Source: Stutzerimonas stutzeri
GTDB taxonomy: Bacteria; Pseudomonadota; Gammaproteobacteria; Pseudomonadales; Pseudomonadaceae
Direction of reading: 5' to 3'
NCBI RefSeq assembly: GCF_000952685.1
Contig: NZ_JYHV01000037.1
Location: forward strand, 558,001 to 622,000
DNA length: 64,000 bases
Positions 55,911-64,000 of this stretch are shown here, one piece after another. The notes under the pieces are model-generated. The model was not told where the DNA came from and searched no databases. It was given only the letters and a program-made list of their open reading frames with translations. The position numbers and the translations under genes are program-made. The stretch's first letter is position 1. Every line of letters begins with the position of its first letter.

Positions 55911-58648
55911 GCGAGCCGCTCGATCCGGTGGTGCAGGTTGCCGGGGTCAGCCTGCAATACGGCAAGACGCGTGCGCTGGACGAGCTGACGCTAACCTTGC
56001 CCGTGCGATGCATGGTCGGCCTGATCGGCCCCGATGGAGTGGGCAAGTCCAGCCTGCTGGCGTTGATCTCCGGGGCGCGCAAGCTGCAGCAGGGCACGCT
56101 ACGCGTACTCGGCGGCGACATCGCGGAAGCCGGCCACCGGCGCAGGGTCTGCCCGCGCATCGCCTACATGCCCCAAGGGCTGGGCAAGAACCTCTATCCA
56201 ACGCTCACTGTTTTCGAAAACCTCGAATTCTTCGGCCGCCTGTTCGGCCAGGCGGCCGAGGAGCGCCGCTGGCGCATTGCCGAACTGACCCGCAGCACGG
56301 GTCTCGCGTCCTTTCTCGAGCGGCCGGCGGGCAAACTGTCCGGCGGCATGAAACAGAAACTCGGCCTCTGTTGCGCGCTGATCCATGACCCCGACCTGCT
56401 GATTCTCGACGAGCCCACTACCGGCGTCGATCCGCTGTCACGTGCGCAGTTCTGGGAGCTGATCGAGCGCATCCGCAGAGAGCGGCCGCAGATGAGCGTG
56501 CTGGTGGCCACTGCATACATGGATGAGGCACAGCGCTTCGACCATCTGGTGGCGATGGATGCCGGCCAGGTGCTCGCCACCGGCACGCCCGCCGAGCTGC
56601 TTGAGCGCACCGGCAGCGACTCGTTGGAGCAGGCCTTCATCCGCCTGCTACCGGAAGCCAAACGCAGCCAGCACCGCGAGCTGGTCATCCCGCCGCAGCC
56701 GCCCAGCGACAGTGTTGCGATCGAGGCTCATGGGCTGACCATGCGCTTCGGCGATTTCGTCGCGGTGGATCAGGTCAATTTCCGCATCGCCCGCGGCGAG
56801 ATCTTCGGCTTTCTCGGCTCCAACGGCTGCGGCAAGACCACCACCATGAAAATGCTCACCGGCCTGCTGCCGGCCAGCGAGGGGGAAGCGCTGCTGTTCG
56901 GCAAGCCGGTGGATCCGCACGACATGCAGACCCGCCAGCGGGTCGGCTATATGTCCCAGGCTTTCTCGCTATACAGCGAGCTGACCGTAAGGCAGAACCT
57001 CGACCTGCACGCCCGGCTCTTCCACCTACCGGCCGAACGGCGTGGTTCACGCGTGCAGGAGATGCTCACGCGCTTCGATCTCAGCGACGACGCCGGCAGC
57101 CTGCCCAGTCGCTTGCCGTTGGGCGTGCGCCAGCGCCTGTCGTTGGCGGTGGCCGTGATCCACAACCCGGAAATTCTGATTCTCGACGAGCCCACATCCG
57201 GCGTCGATCCGGTGGCCCGCGACGGCTTCTGGGAACTGCTGGTGCAACTGTCACGAGAAGACGGCGTCACGATTTTCATCTCGACCCACTTTATGAACGA
57301 GGCGCTACGCTGCGACCGAATCTCCTTGATGCACGCCGGTCGGGTGTTGGACAGCGACACGCCGCAAGCCTTGATGGCCAAGCGCGGGCTGCCGACCCTT
57401 GAAGCGACTTTCATCGCCTATCTGAAGGAAGCCGCCGCGGCGCACGCCGTCGAACAGCCAGCAGCCGCCTCAACCGCTACGCACGATTCGATCGAAGCGA
57501 CAAGCAACAGTGGCCGCCAGCCCCGCTTCAGCCTGCGTCGGCTGCTCAGCTATACCCGCCGCGAGGCGATGGAACTGCGCCGCGACCCCATCCGCGCAAC
57601 GCTGGCGATGCTCGGCAGCGTGCTGCTGATGTTCATCATGGGCTACGGCGTCAGTTTCGACGTGGAAAACCTGGCCTATGCCGTGCTCGACGGTGACCGG
57701 ACCACCACCAGCCAGCATTACCTGCAGAACATCGCCGGCTCGCGCTACTTCTTGGAAAAGCCGGCGCTGGCCAGCCATGCCGAACTGGACGCACGCCTGC
57801 GCAGCGGCGACATCAGCCTGGCGGTGGAAATCCCGCCCGGTTTCGGCCGCGACCTCAAACGCGGGGCCGTGCCTCAGGTCGCGTTCTGGATCGATGGCGC
57901 CATGCCGATGCGGGCCGACACCATCAAAGGCTACGTACAGGGCATCCATCTGACCTACCTGCAGCAACTGGCCCGCGAAGCCGGCGTTGACGGGCAACTG
58001 GCACCGGCGGACGTCACCATCCGCTATCGCTACAACCCCGACGTGCAGAGCCTGCCGGCCATGGCGCCAGCGATGATTCCGCTGCTCTTGATGATGATTC
58101 CGGCGATGCTCACCGCCCTCGGTGTCGTGCGAGAGAAGGAGTTGGGCTCGATCACCAACTTCTACGTCACCCCGACCACCCGCCTGGAGTTCCTACTCGG
58201 CAAGCAGCTGCCCTACATCGCCCTGGGCATGTTCAACTTCGCCACCCTGGCACTGCTGGCGGTGTTCGTCTTCGGCATCCCGATCAAGGGCAGCATTCTG
58301 ACCCTCTGCCTCGGCGCCCTGCTCTATGTCGCCTGCGCCACCGGGCTGGGCCTGTTGATGTCGTCGATCCTCAACAGCCAGATCGCCGCCATTTTCGGCA
58401 CCACCATCGTCACCTTGCTGCCGGCGATCCAGTTTTCCGGGCTGATCCACCCGACCTCGGCGATGGAAGGGTTTGGCGCCTTTATCGGCAAACTCTATCC
58501 CACCAGCCATTTTCTGATCATCAGCCGCGGGGTGTTTTCCAAGGCGCTGGGCCTGGCCGACCTGTACCCCTATTTCATCCCGATGCTCCTGGCGATTCCG
58601 CTACTGACTCTGCTCAGCGTCGCAGGCCTGCGCAAGCAGGAGAAATAA
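55907..58648 (+). CDS. rbbA: RbbA-like fused ABC transporter (two ATPase domains plus ABC-2 permease)
   Basis: 913 residues starting at ATG 55907. First ATPase domain (about 10-240): Walker [10 protein letters not shown], signature [11 protein letters not shown], Walker [14 protein letters not shown]. Second (about 275-510): Walker [10 protein letters not shown], a degenerate signature [12 protein letters not shown] and [12 protein letters not shown]. The C-terminal 370 residues are an ABC-2 type permease with one helix, a periplasmic region and five more helices. E. coli RbbA of the same architecture was linked to ribosomes; the context here is export with HlyD and YhhJ-like partners. An in-frame ATG at 55874 lies inside hlyD. 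Confidence 0.92.
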   Translation: MSEPLDPVVQVAGVSLQYGKTRALDELTLTLPVRCMVGLIGPDGVGKSSLLALISGARKLQQGTLRVLGGDIAEAGHRRRVCPRIAYMPQGLGKNLYPTLTVFENLEFFGRLFGQAAEERRWRIAELTRSTGLASFLERPAGKLSGGMKQKLGLCCALIHDPDLLILDEPTTGVDPLSRAQFWELIERIRRERPQMSVLVATAYMDEAQRFDHLVAMDAGQVLATGTPAELLERTGSDSLEQAFIRLLPEAKRSQHRELVIPPQPPSDSVAIEAHGLTMRFGDFVAVDQVNFRIARGEIFGFLGSNGCGKTTTMKMLTGLLPASEGEALLFGKPVDPHDMQTRQRVGYMSQAFSLYSELTVRQNLDLHARLFHLPAERRGSRVQEMLTRFDLSDDAGSLPSRLPLGVRQRLSLAVAVIHNPEILILDEPTSGVDPVARDGFWELLVQLSREDGVTIFISTHFMNEALRCDRISLMHAGRVLDSDTPQALMAKRGLPTLEATFIAYLKEAAAAHAVEQPAAASTATHDSIEATSNSGRQPRFSLRRLLSYTRREAMELRRDPIRATLAMLGSVLLMFIMGYGVSFDVENLAYAVLDGDRTTTSQHYLQNIAGSRYFLEKPALASHAELDARLRSGDISLAVEIPPGFGRDLKRGAVPQVAFWIDGAMPMRADTIKGYVQGIHLTYLQQLAREAGVDGQLAPADVTIRYRYNPDVQSLPAMAPAMIPLLLMMIPAMLTALGVVREKELGSITNFYVTPTTRLEFLLGKQLPYIALGMFNFATLALLAVFVFGIPIKGSILTLCLGALLYVACATGLGLLMSSILNSQIAAIFGTTIVTLLPAIQFSGLIHPTSAMEGFGAFIGKLYPTSHFLIISRGVFSKALGLADLYPYFIPMLLAIPLLTLLSVAGLRKQEK

Positions 58649-58649
58649 C

Positions 58650-59777
58650 ATGGCCAATGTCCGGCGCAAGCTCAGCAATATCATCCAGCTCGGCCTCAAA
58701 GAGCTGCGCAGCCTCTACCGCGACCCGGCAATGTTGGTGCTGATCATCTATTCATTCACCCTGGCCATCTACGAAGGCGCCACTGCCGTGCCCGAGGCGC
58801 CGCACCGCGCCAGCATCGCCGTCGTCGACGAGGATCGCTCGCAGGCCTCGCTGCGTATCGTCAACACCTTCCAGCTGCCCTACTTCATCGAGCCCAAGGC
58901 CATCACCCTGCAGCAGATGGACAGCGGCATGGATGCTGGCCTCTATACCTTCACCCTGAACATTCCGCCGAACTTCCAGGCAGATTTACTGGCCGGTCGC
59001 CAGCCGACGATCCAGCTCAATGTCGACGCCACCCAGGTCAGCCAGGCGTTCACCGGGGCCGGACAGATCCAGCAGATCATCGCCAGCGAGACCGCCGACT
59101 TCGTCCGGCGCTACCGCAGTGTTGATGCGCTGCCGGTCGAAGCCGTCGTGCGCACGGCCTTCAACCCCAACCTGAATCGGGCCTGGTTCGGCGCCGTGAA
59201 CGAGGTGATCAACCAGATCACCATGCTGGCGATCATCCTCACCGGCGCCGCCCTGATCCGCGAACGTGAGCACGGCACCATCGAGCACCTGCTGGTGATG
59301 CCGGTGACGCCGTTCGAAATCATGGTCGGCAAGGTCTGGGCGATGGGATTGGTGGTGTTGGCGGCCGCGGCGTTCGCGCTGCGCTTCGTGGTCGAGGGGT
59401 GGCTCGATATCCCGATTCAAGGCTCGCTGCTGCTGTTCGTTGGCGGCGCCGCGCTGCATCTGTTCGCCGCCACGTCCATGGGCATTTTCTTCGGCACGGT
59501 GGCGCGCTCCATGCCGCAACTGGGTCTGCTGGTGATTCTCACGTTGATCCCGTTGCAGATCCTCTCCGGCGGTGTGACCCCGCGCGAAAGCATGCCCGCA
59601 CTGATCCAGCACATCATGCTGGCGGCGCCGACCACCCATTTCGTCGAACTGGCGCAGGCGATTTTGTTTCGTGGCGCCGGCGTCTCGGTGATCTGGCCAC
59701 AACTGCTGGCGCTGCTGGGGATTGGCGCGGTGTTTTTCCTCGGTGCGTTGTCGCGGCTGCGGCAGTCGTTGCGTTAG
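58650..59777 (+). CDS. ABC-2 type transporter permease (YhhJ-like)
   Basis: 375 residues with an N-terminal helix (PAMLVLIIYSFTLAIYE), a periplasmic domain of about 140 residues (HRASIAVVDEDRSQASLRI ... PTIQLNVDATQVSQAFTG) and five C-terminal helices with EREHGTIEHLLVMPVTPFEIMVGKVWAMG, typical of drug/exporter ABC-2 permeases. AGGAG lies 8 bases upstream, within the end of the RbbA-like gene. It completes the hlyD-rbbA-yhhJ operon. Confidence 0.92.
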   Translation: MANVRRKLSNIIQLGLKELRSLYRDPAMLVLIIYSFTLAIYEGATAVPEAPHRASIAVVDEDRSQASLRIVNTFQLPYFIEPKAITLQQMDSGMDAGLYTFTLNIPPNFQADLLAGRQPTIQLNVDATQVSQAFTGAGQIQQIIASETADFVRRYRSVDALPVEAVVRTAFNPNLNRAWFGAVNEVINQITMLAIILTGAALIREREHGTIEHLLVMPVTPFEIMVGKVWAMGLVVLAAAAFALRFVVEGWLDIPIQGSLLLFVGGAALHLFAATSMGIFFGTVARSMPQLGLLVILTLIPLQILSGGVTPRESMPALIQHIMLAAPTTHFVELAQAILFRGAGVSVIWPQLLALLGIGAVFFLGALSRLRQSLR

Positions 59778-60076
59778 CGCTCCGGGGGCGGGGGCTGCTC
59801 AGCGGTGCTTTCAGCACCGTCATTTGGCGCCGAATCGGCGATCGCATGCGACGCCAACGGACCGGATGGCGTCGCGAGAAGCACGCTCGACTTCTGATCG
59901 AAGACCGCCTGAATCGCCGAGACACGAGACACCATTCGGCGACTGGCGATGCGCACGGCCGGGTCCTCGCTGGCCATCAACTCCAAGGAGAACGTTGTCA
60001 GCGCCTCGGACAGCTGCGACAGATTGTGTGCGGTGAGACTCAGCAGCTCGGCGAGCTGTTCGTTACGGATATGCAT
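59774..60076 (-). CDS. Hypothetical small helical protein
   Basis: 100-residue frame starting at ATG 60076 (MHIRNEQLAELLSLTAHNLSQLSEALTTF). Residues 1-60 form plausible amphipathic helices and the tail is Pro/Glu rich. No Cys or Trp and no family recognised. Concerns: an AAAGGA sits directly against the ATG (zero spacing), and the stop overlaps the convergent permease stop by 4 bases. It may be a pseudomonad-specific small protein or not a gene. Confidence 0.45.
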   Translation of the reverse strand: MHIRNEQLAELLSLTAHNLSQLSEALTTFSLELMASEDPAVRIASRRMVSRVSAIQAVFDQKSSVLLATPSGPLASHAIADSAPNDGAESTAEQPPPPER

Positions 60077-60389
60077 TCCTTTGCACCGGTCATGAATGTC
60101 GACGCGATAGTACTCAATTGCGCCCGCCGCGCCACGTACGCTTTCGCCGTAACGCCATTTTTGTGTACTGGGACCAGGTACTTCCAGGCGCTTGCCGCGC
60201 CGCATGTCACAAGTGCCATCCGCGCCATGCGGTCAATTTCATTGTCTGCCGAGCGAAGCTGCCTCAAACTTTCAACCGCCTTACCATCTCCTACGCTACG
60301 GCTGGGAATTTTTACATTTTCAGCATGTCTATCCTGCCGACATGCGAAGAGCTTGCTGCTCTGTAGCGCGCCAAGGAAGCCTATCAATC
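60077..60389. other. Intergenic region upstream of the rhamnose operon
   Basis: 313 bases. The right half is relatively AT-rich (GGGAATTTTTACATTTTCAG near 60304-60323) and probably holds the rfb promoter. An AAGGAAG Shine-Dalgarno precedes rfbB at 60373-60379. No gene seen. Confidence 0.5.
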
Positions 60390-61460
60390 ATGCGCATTCT
60401 CGTAACCGGCGGAGCCGGGTTCATCGGTTCAGCACTGATCCGTCATCTCATCCAAGACACCGAGCACAGCGTCCTCAACCTGGACAAGCTGACCTATGCT
60501 GGCAATCTCGAGTCGCTGGCGGACGTGGAAAACAGTGACCGCTATCAGTTTCTCCAGGCCGATATCGCCGACCGCGAGCGGGTGAGCGAAGCCCTGTTGG
60601 AATTCCAGCCGGACGCCATCATGCATCTGGCCGCCGAATCCCATGTCGATCGCTCCATCGATGGCCCGGCCGAATTCATCCAGACCAACATCGTCGGCAC
60701 CTACCAGCTGCTCGAAGCGGCACGCGCCTACTGGCAGACCCTGCCGACCGAGCGCCGTGAAGCCTTCCGCTTCCACCATATTTCCACCGATGAGGTATAT
60801 GGCGACCTGCACGGTGTCGACGATCTGTTCACCGAGACCACGCCCTACGCACCCAGCTCGCCCTATTCGGCCAGCAAGGCCTCGTCGGACCATCTGGTTC
60901 GCGCCTGGCAACGCACCTACGGCCTGCCGGTGCTGATCACCAACTGCTCGAATAACTATGGGCCTTATCACTTCCCCGAGAAGCTGATTCCGCTTGTGAT
61001 TCTCAACGCGCTCGATGGCAAGCCGCTGCCGGTGTATGGCAACGGCACCCAGGTTCGTGACTGGCTGTTCGTCGAGGACCACGCGCGCGCCCTGTTCAAG
61101 GTCGTCAGCGAAGGTAAGGTTGGCGAGACCTACAACATCGGCGGCCACAACGAGCAGAAGAACATCGACGTGGTACGCGGCATCTGCGCCCTGCTGGAAG
61201 AACTGGCACCGCAGAAGCCGGCCGGCATTGAGCGATTTGAAGACTTGATCACCTTCGTCAAGGATCGCCCCGGTCACGACCTGCGCTATGCCATCGACGC
61301 CAGCAAGATCGAGCGCGAGCTGGGCTGGGTGCCGCAGGAAACCTTCCAGACCGGCCTGCGCAAGACCGTGCAGTGGTACCTGAACAATCTCGAATGGTGT
61401 CGTCGCGTCCAGGACGGCAGCTATCAACGTGAGCGCCTCGGCGCGCTGGAGAACGCATGA
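60390..61460 (+). CDS. rfbB: RfbB, dTDP-glucose 4,6-dehydratase
   Basis: 356-residue extended SDR enzyme, second step of dTDP-L-rhamnose synthesis. Visible are the NAD site [29 protein letters not shown], the catalytic Ser-Thr/Asp-Glu region STDEVYGDL and [12 protein letters not shown] (YxxxK). Start at ATG 60390 ([13 protein letters not shown]); the upstream in-frame extension has no homology. Stop overlaps rfbA by 4 bases. Confidence 0.97.
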   Translation: MRILVTGGAGFIGSALIRHLIQDTEHSVLNLDKLTYAGNLESLADVENSDRYQFLQADIADRERVSEALLEFQPDAIMHLAAESHVDRSIDGPAEFIQTNIVGTYQLLEAARAYWQTLPTERREAFRFHHISTDEVYGDLHGVDDLFTETTPYAPSSPYSASKASSDHLVRAWQRTYGLPVLITNCSNNYGPYHFPEKLIPLVILNALDGKPLPVYGNGTQVRDWLFVEDHARALFKVVSEGKVGETYNIGGHNEQKNIDVVRGICALLEELAPQKPAGIERFEDLITFVKDRPGHDLRYAIDASKIERELGWVPQETFQTGLRKTVQWYLNNLEWCRRVQDGSYQRERLGALENA

Positions 61461-62329
61461 AAGGAATCATCCTCGCCGGAGGCTCCGGTACCCGGCTGCA
61501 CCCCATCACCCTGGGCGTATCCAAGCAGCTGCTGCCGATCTACGACAAGCCGATGGCCTACTACCCGATCTCGGTGCTGATGCTCGCCGGAATCCGCGAC
61601 ATCCTGCTGATCTCCACGCCACAGGACCTGCCGCAGTACAAAAATTTGCTGGGCGACGGCAGCCAGTTCGGGGTGAGCTTCAGCTACGCCGAACAGCCGT
61701 CACCGGACGGCCTGGCCCAGGCCTTTCTGATCGGTGAGGAATTCATCGGTGATGACTCGGTGTGCCTGATCCTCGGCGACAACATCTTCCACGGTCAGCA
61801 TTTCACCGAGAAGCTGCAGCGTGCCTCGGCGCAGCAGAAAGGCGCCACGGTGTTCGGCTATTGGGTCAAGGACCCGGAACGCTTCGGCGTGATCGATTTC
61901 GACGAGACCGGCAAGGCGCTGTCGATCGAAGAAAAGCCGGCGAAGCCGAAATCCAGCTATGCCGTCACCGGTCTGTATTTCTACGACAACGACGTGGTCG
62001 AGATCGCCAAGTCGATCAAGCCATCGCCACGCGGCGAGCTGGAGATCACCGACGTCAACAATGCCTATCTCAAGCGCGGCGACCTCAACGTCGAGCGCTT
62101 CGGCCGCGGTTTCGCCTGGCTCGACACCGGCACCCACGACAGCCTGCTGGAAGCCTCGCAGTACGTGCAGACCATCGAGCATCGCCAAGGCCTGAAAGTC
62201 GCCTGCCTGGAAGAGATCGCCTATCAGCACAAATGGATCGACCGCGAGCAGTTGCTGCGTCGCGCCGATGCCCTGGGCAAGACCGGCTATGGCCAGTACC
62301 TGTTCAAGCTGGCCGGTGAAGACGCATGA
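61457..62329 (+). CDS. rfbA: RfbA, glucose-1-phosphate thymidylyltransferase
   Basis: 290-residue nucleotidyltransferase that makes dTDP-glucose from dTTP and glucose-1-phosphate. N-terminal [11 protein letters not shown] with the catalytic Arg, [26 protein letters not shown] with the metal Asp, and [16 protein letters not shown] are all present. Length is standard. It overlaps rfbB and rfbC by 4 bases each. Confidence 0.97.
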   Translation: MKGIILAGGSGTRLHPITLGVSKQLLPIYDKPMAYYPISVLMLAGIRDILLISTPQDLPQYKNLLGDGSQFGVSFSYAEQPSPDGLAQAFLIGEEFIGDDSVCLILGDNIFHGQHFTEKLQRASAQQKGATVFGYWVKDPERFGVIDFDETGKALSIEEKPAKPKSSYAVTGLYFYDNDVVEIAKSIKPSPRGELEITDVNNAYLKRGDLNVERFGRGFAWLDTGTHDSLLEASQYVQTIEHRQGLKVACLEEIAYQHKWIDREQLLRRADALGKTGYGQYLFKLAGEDA

Positions 62330-62871
62330 AGGTCATCGCCACCGATATCCCCGATGTGTTGATCATCGAGCCCAAGGTATTTGGCGATGAGCGCGGGTTC
62401 TTCTACGAGAGCTTCAACGCCGCGGCTTTCGAGGCCGCGACAGGGGTCAAGCGCAGCTTCGTGCAGGACAACCATTCGAAGTCCCAGCGCGGCGTGCTGC
62501 GCGGGCTCCACTACCAGATCCAGCAGCCGCAGGGAAAGCTGGTACGGGTGGTGGCCGGTGAAGTGTTCGACGTGGCCGTTGACCTTCGCCGCAGCTCGGC
62601 GACCTTCGGGCGTTGGGTCGGCGTCAGTCTGAGCGCGCAGAACCAGCGCCAGCTGTGGATTCCCGAAGGCTTTGCTCACGGCTTCGTGGTGCTCAGCGAA
62701 AGCGCCGAATTCCTTTACAAGACCACCGATTACTATGCGCCGGACCATGAGCGCTCATTGCTCTGGAACGACCCACAGATCGGCATCGAATGGCCGTTCC
62801 AGGAGTTGCCGCAGCTGTCACAGAAGGACGCCGCGGGCAAGATCCTCAGCGAGGCGGAGCTGTTTGCATGA
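62326..62871 (+). CDS. rfbC: RfbC, dTDP-4-dehydrorhamnose 3,5-epimerase
   Basis: 181-residue cupin-fold epimerase. [30 protein letters not shown] with the catalytic His, [17 protein letters not shown], and [14 protein letters not shown] are diagnostic. It inverts C3 and C5 of dTDP-4-keto-6-deoxyglucose. Stop overlaps rfbD by 4 bases. Confidence 0.97.
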   Translation: MKVIATDIPDVLIIEPKVFGDERGFFYESFNAAAFEAATGVKRSFVQDNHSKSQRGVLRGLHYQIQQPQGKLVRVVAGEVFDVAVDLRRSSATFGRWVGVSLSAQNQRQLWIPEGFAHGFVVLSESAEFLYKTTDYYAPDHERSLLWNDPQIGIEWPFQELPQLSQKDAAGKILSEAELFA

Positions 62872-63779
62872 AGATCCTCATCACCGGTAGCAAGGGGCAA
62901 TTGTCTCAGGCGCTGCAGCTGGCACTCGCCGGTGAAGGAAAGGTCCTCGCACTGGGTCACAAGGTGCTGGATTTGGCCGAACCGACACAGATTCGTCACC
63001 AGGTTCGCCTGCTACGCCCCGACCTGATCATCAACGCCGCCGCTTATACCGCCGTCGACCCGGCGCAGGGCGATCGCGATCAGGCCTTCGCGGTGAATGC
63101 CACCGGCCCTGGCGTGTTGGCCGAAGAAGCCGCAGCGCTGGGTGTACCGCTGATTCACTACTCCACCGATTACGTCTTCGACGGGCACAAGACCGAGCCT
63201 TATTGCGAGGAGGATCAACCGGCCCCTTTGAGCGTATACGGGGCCAGCAAGCTGGCCGGCGAACAGGCGATTCAGGCAGTCGGCGGCGAGCATCTGATCC
63301 TGCGCACCAGCTGGGTCTACTCGTTGCAAGGGCGCAACTTCCTGCTGACCATGCAGCGGCTGCTGCAGGAACGCGAATCGCTGTCAGTGGTTGACGATGA
63401 GATCGGAGCACCGACCTGGGCCGGCACCATCGCCTCTGTCACGACGGAGATGATTCGCAAGTGGCGAAACGGAACCGGCGGGCCCAGCGGTTTGTACCAT
63501 CTGACCGCCACTGGCGAGACGTCTTGGTACGGCTTCGCCTGCAGCATCGCCCGACACCTGGAGCAGCGGGGCCTGCTGCGCGCCAACATCGCCCCCATTC
63601 TGTCCACGGATTACCCCACCGCCGCTCAGCGCCCCCTCAACTCACGCCTTAGCTGCGCACGGCTGCAGCGTGACTGGAATATCGAGCTGCCGGATTGGGA
63701 AGCTGCACTGCATCAGTGTCTCGGCAGTACCACCGAGGTGCTGGCAGAGCATAGCGTCCAGACCATACAGAGCGTTTGA
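62868..63779 (+). CDS. rfbD: RfbD, dTDP-4-dehydrorhamnose reductase
   Basis: 303-residue SDR-type reductase, last step to dTDP-L-rhamnose. ITGSKGQLSQAL replaces the usual GxxGQLG nucleotide-binding start; NAAAYTAVDPAQGD, HYSTDYVFDG, YGASKLAGEQA and LRTSWVYSLQGRNFL follow. Start at ATG 62868 within the rfbC end. With rfbB, rfbA and rfbC it makes the full pathway, in the order B-A-C-D. Confidence 0.95.
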   Translation: MKILITGSKGQLSQALQLALAGEGKVLALGHKVLDLAEPTQIRHQVRLLRPDLIINAAAYTAVDPAQGDRDQAFAVNATGPGVLAEEAAALGVPLIHYSTDYVFDGHKTEPYCEEDQPAPLSVYGASKLAGEQAIQAVGGEHLILRTSWVYSLQGRNFLLTMQRLLQERESLSVVDDEIGAPTWAGTIASVTTEMIRKWRNGTGGPSGLYHLTATGETSWYGFACSIARHLEQRGLLRANIAPILSTDYPTAAQRPLNSRLSCARLQRDWNIELPDWEAALHQCLGSTTEVLAEHSVQTIQSV

Positions 63780-63842
63780 ATTTGCCCGACCGGCTCAGCC
63801 GGCAAGGTTCCAGCACCGGAGCACCGGCGATGGGCTGAACGT

Positions 63843-63848
63843 GCATAA
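63843..63848 (+). promoter_or_regulatory. Possible -10 box for the DctB-like gene
   Basis: CATAAT lies about 27 bases before the ATG at 63876. A -35 is not clear, so the assignment is weak. Confidence 0.3.
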
Positions 63849-63875
63849 TGTCGCCCGACTCACAGGCGCATCCGC

Positions 63876-64000
63876 ATGACACCATCCGAATCTCCTCGTC
63901 GCCCACGCTGGCGCAATCTGGCCCTGGTCGCTTTGCTGCTGGCGCCGCTGCTGTGGCCGCTGCAACAACTGGCCGAGCGCTACTACAGCAACGAACTGAT
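63876..64000 (+). CDS. N-terminus of a DctB-like sensor histidine kinase (cut by window end)
   Basis: Only 41 residues are in the window: MTPSESPRRPRWRNLALVA, then a hydrophobic helix (ALVALLLAPLLWPLQQL) and AERYYSNEL. A basic N-terminus followed by a membrane helix and a periplasmic sensor start fits DctB-type C4-dicarboxylate kinases, and in P. aeruginosa a dctB-like gene follows the rml genes (from memory). The identification rests mostly on that synteny. Confidence 0.5.
   Translation, partial: MTPSESPRRPRWRNLALVALLLAPLLWPLQQLAERYYSNEL

Overview
The window looks like a chromosomal segment of a GC-rich gammaproteobacterium in the Pseudomonas/Stutzerimonas group. Protein similarity and gene order point there. 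The run tex - thioesterase - gshA - argA - argE - phosphate permease - DUF47 - CYTH/CHAD - orphan secretion ATPase follows, from memory, the order of Pseudomonas aeruginosa PA5201 to PA5210. The end of the window (dTDP-rhamnose genes followed by a DctB-like kinase) also resembles a Pseudomonas neighbourhood. No search was run, so the genus is an inference.

Layout. 1-12.5 kb: an enterobacterial-type (bcsEFG-containing) cellulose operon, bcsE-F-G-R-Q-A-B-C, all on the + strand with overlapping or touching genes, closed by a hairpin terminator at 12483-12508. It lacks the cellulase gene bcsZ. 12.5-25.1 kb: the conserved core block above. 25.1-32.5 kb: two divergent L,D-transpeptidases and a 1464-residue hybrid sensor kinase. 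32.5-36.6 kb: a DUF2388 protein, an OsmC protein and a TRAP transporter split over a divergent promoter. 36.7-39.6 kb: a methyltransferase, tRNA-Thr(TGT) with its own promoter and terminator, a GFA/CENP-V protein and a gene-poor stretch. 39.6-43.2 kb: a compact surface-glycan trio (flippase, nitroreductase-like, pyruvyl transferase) with no glycosyltransferase. 43.2-49.6 kb, - strand: a heme-copper oxidase operon with fused subunits I and III, a CtaG-type assembly factor and a three-heme cytochrome c protein, followed by DedA. 49.8-51 kb: two small membrane proteins. 51.2-54.7 kb: an MCE/Mla-like lipid ABC transporter operon. 54.8-59.8 kb: an HlyD - double-ATPase ABC - ABC permease efflux operon (yhiI-rbbA-yhhJ type). 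60.4-63.8 kb: dTDP-L-rhamnose operon rfbB-A-C-D. 63.9 kb to the end: start of a DctB-like sensor kinase.

Much of the window concerns the envelope: cellulose synthesis and its likely phosphoethanolamine modification, cross-linking of peptidoglycan, lipid transport, rhamnose precursor supply and a small glycan module. The less expected signals are the cellulose operon without bcsZ and with visibly lower GC at its 5' end, two related palindromic elements that bracket the orphan secretion ATPase gene, and the glycosyltransferase-free flippase/nitroreductase/pyruvyl-transferase trio downstream of a tRNA. No CRISPR array, complete insertion sequence, prophage or rRNA gene was seen.
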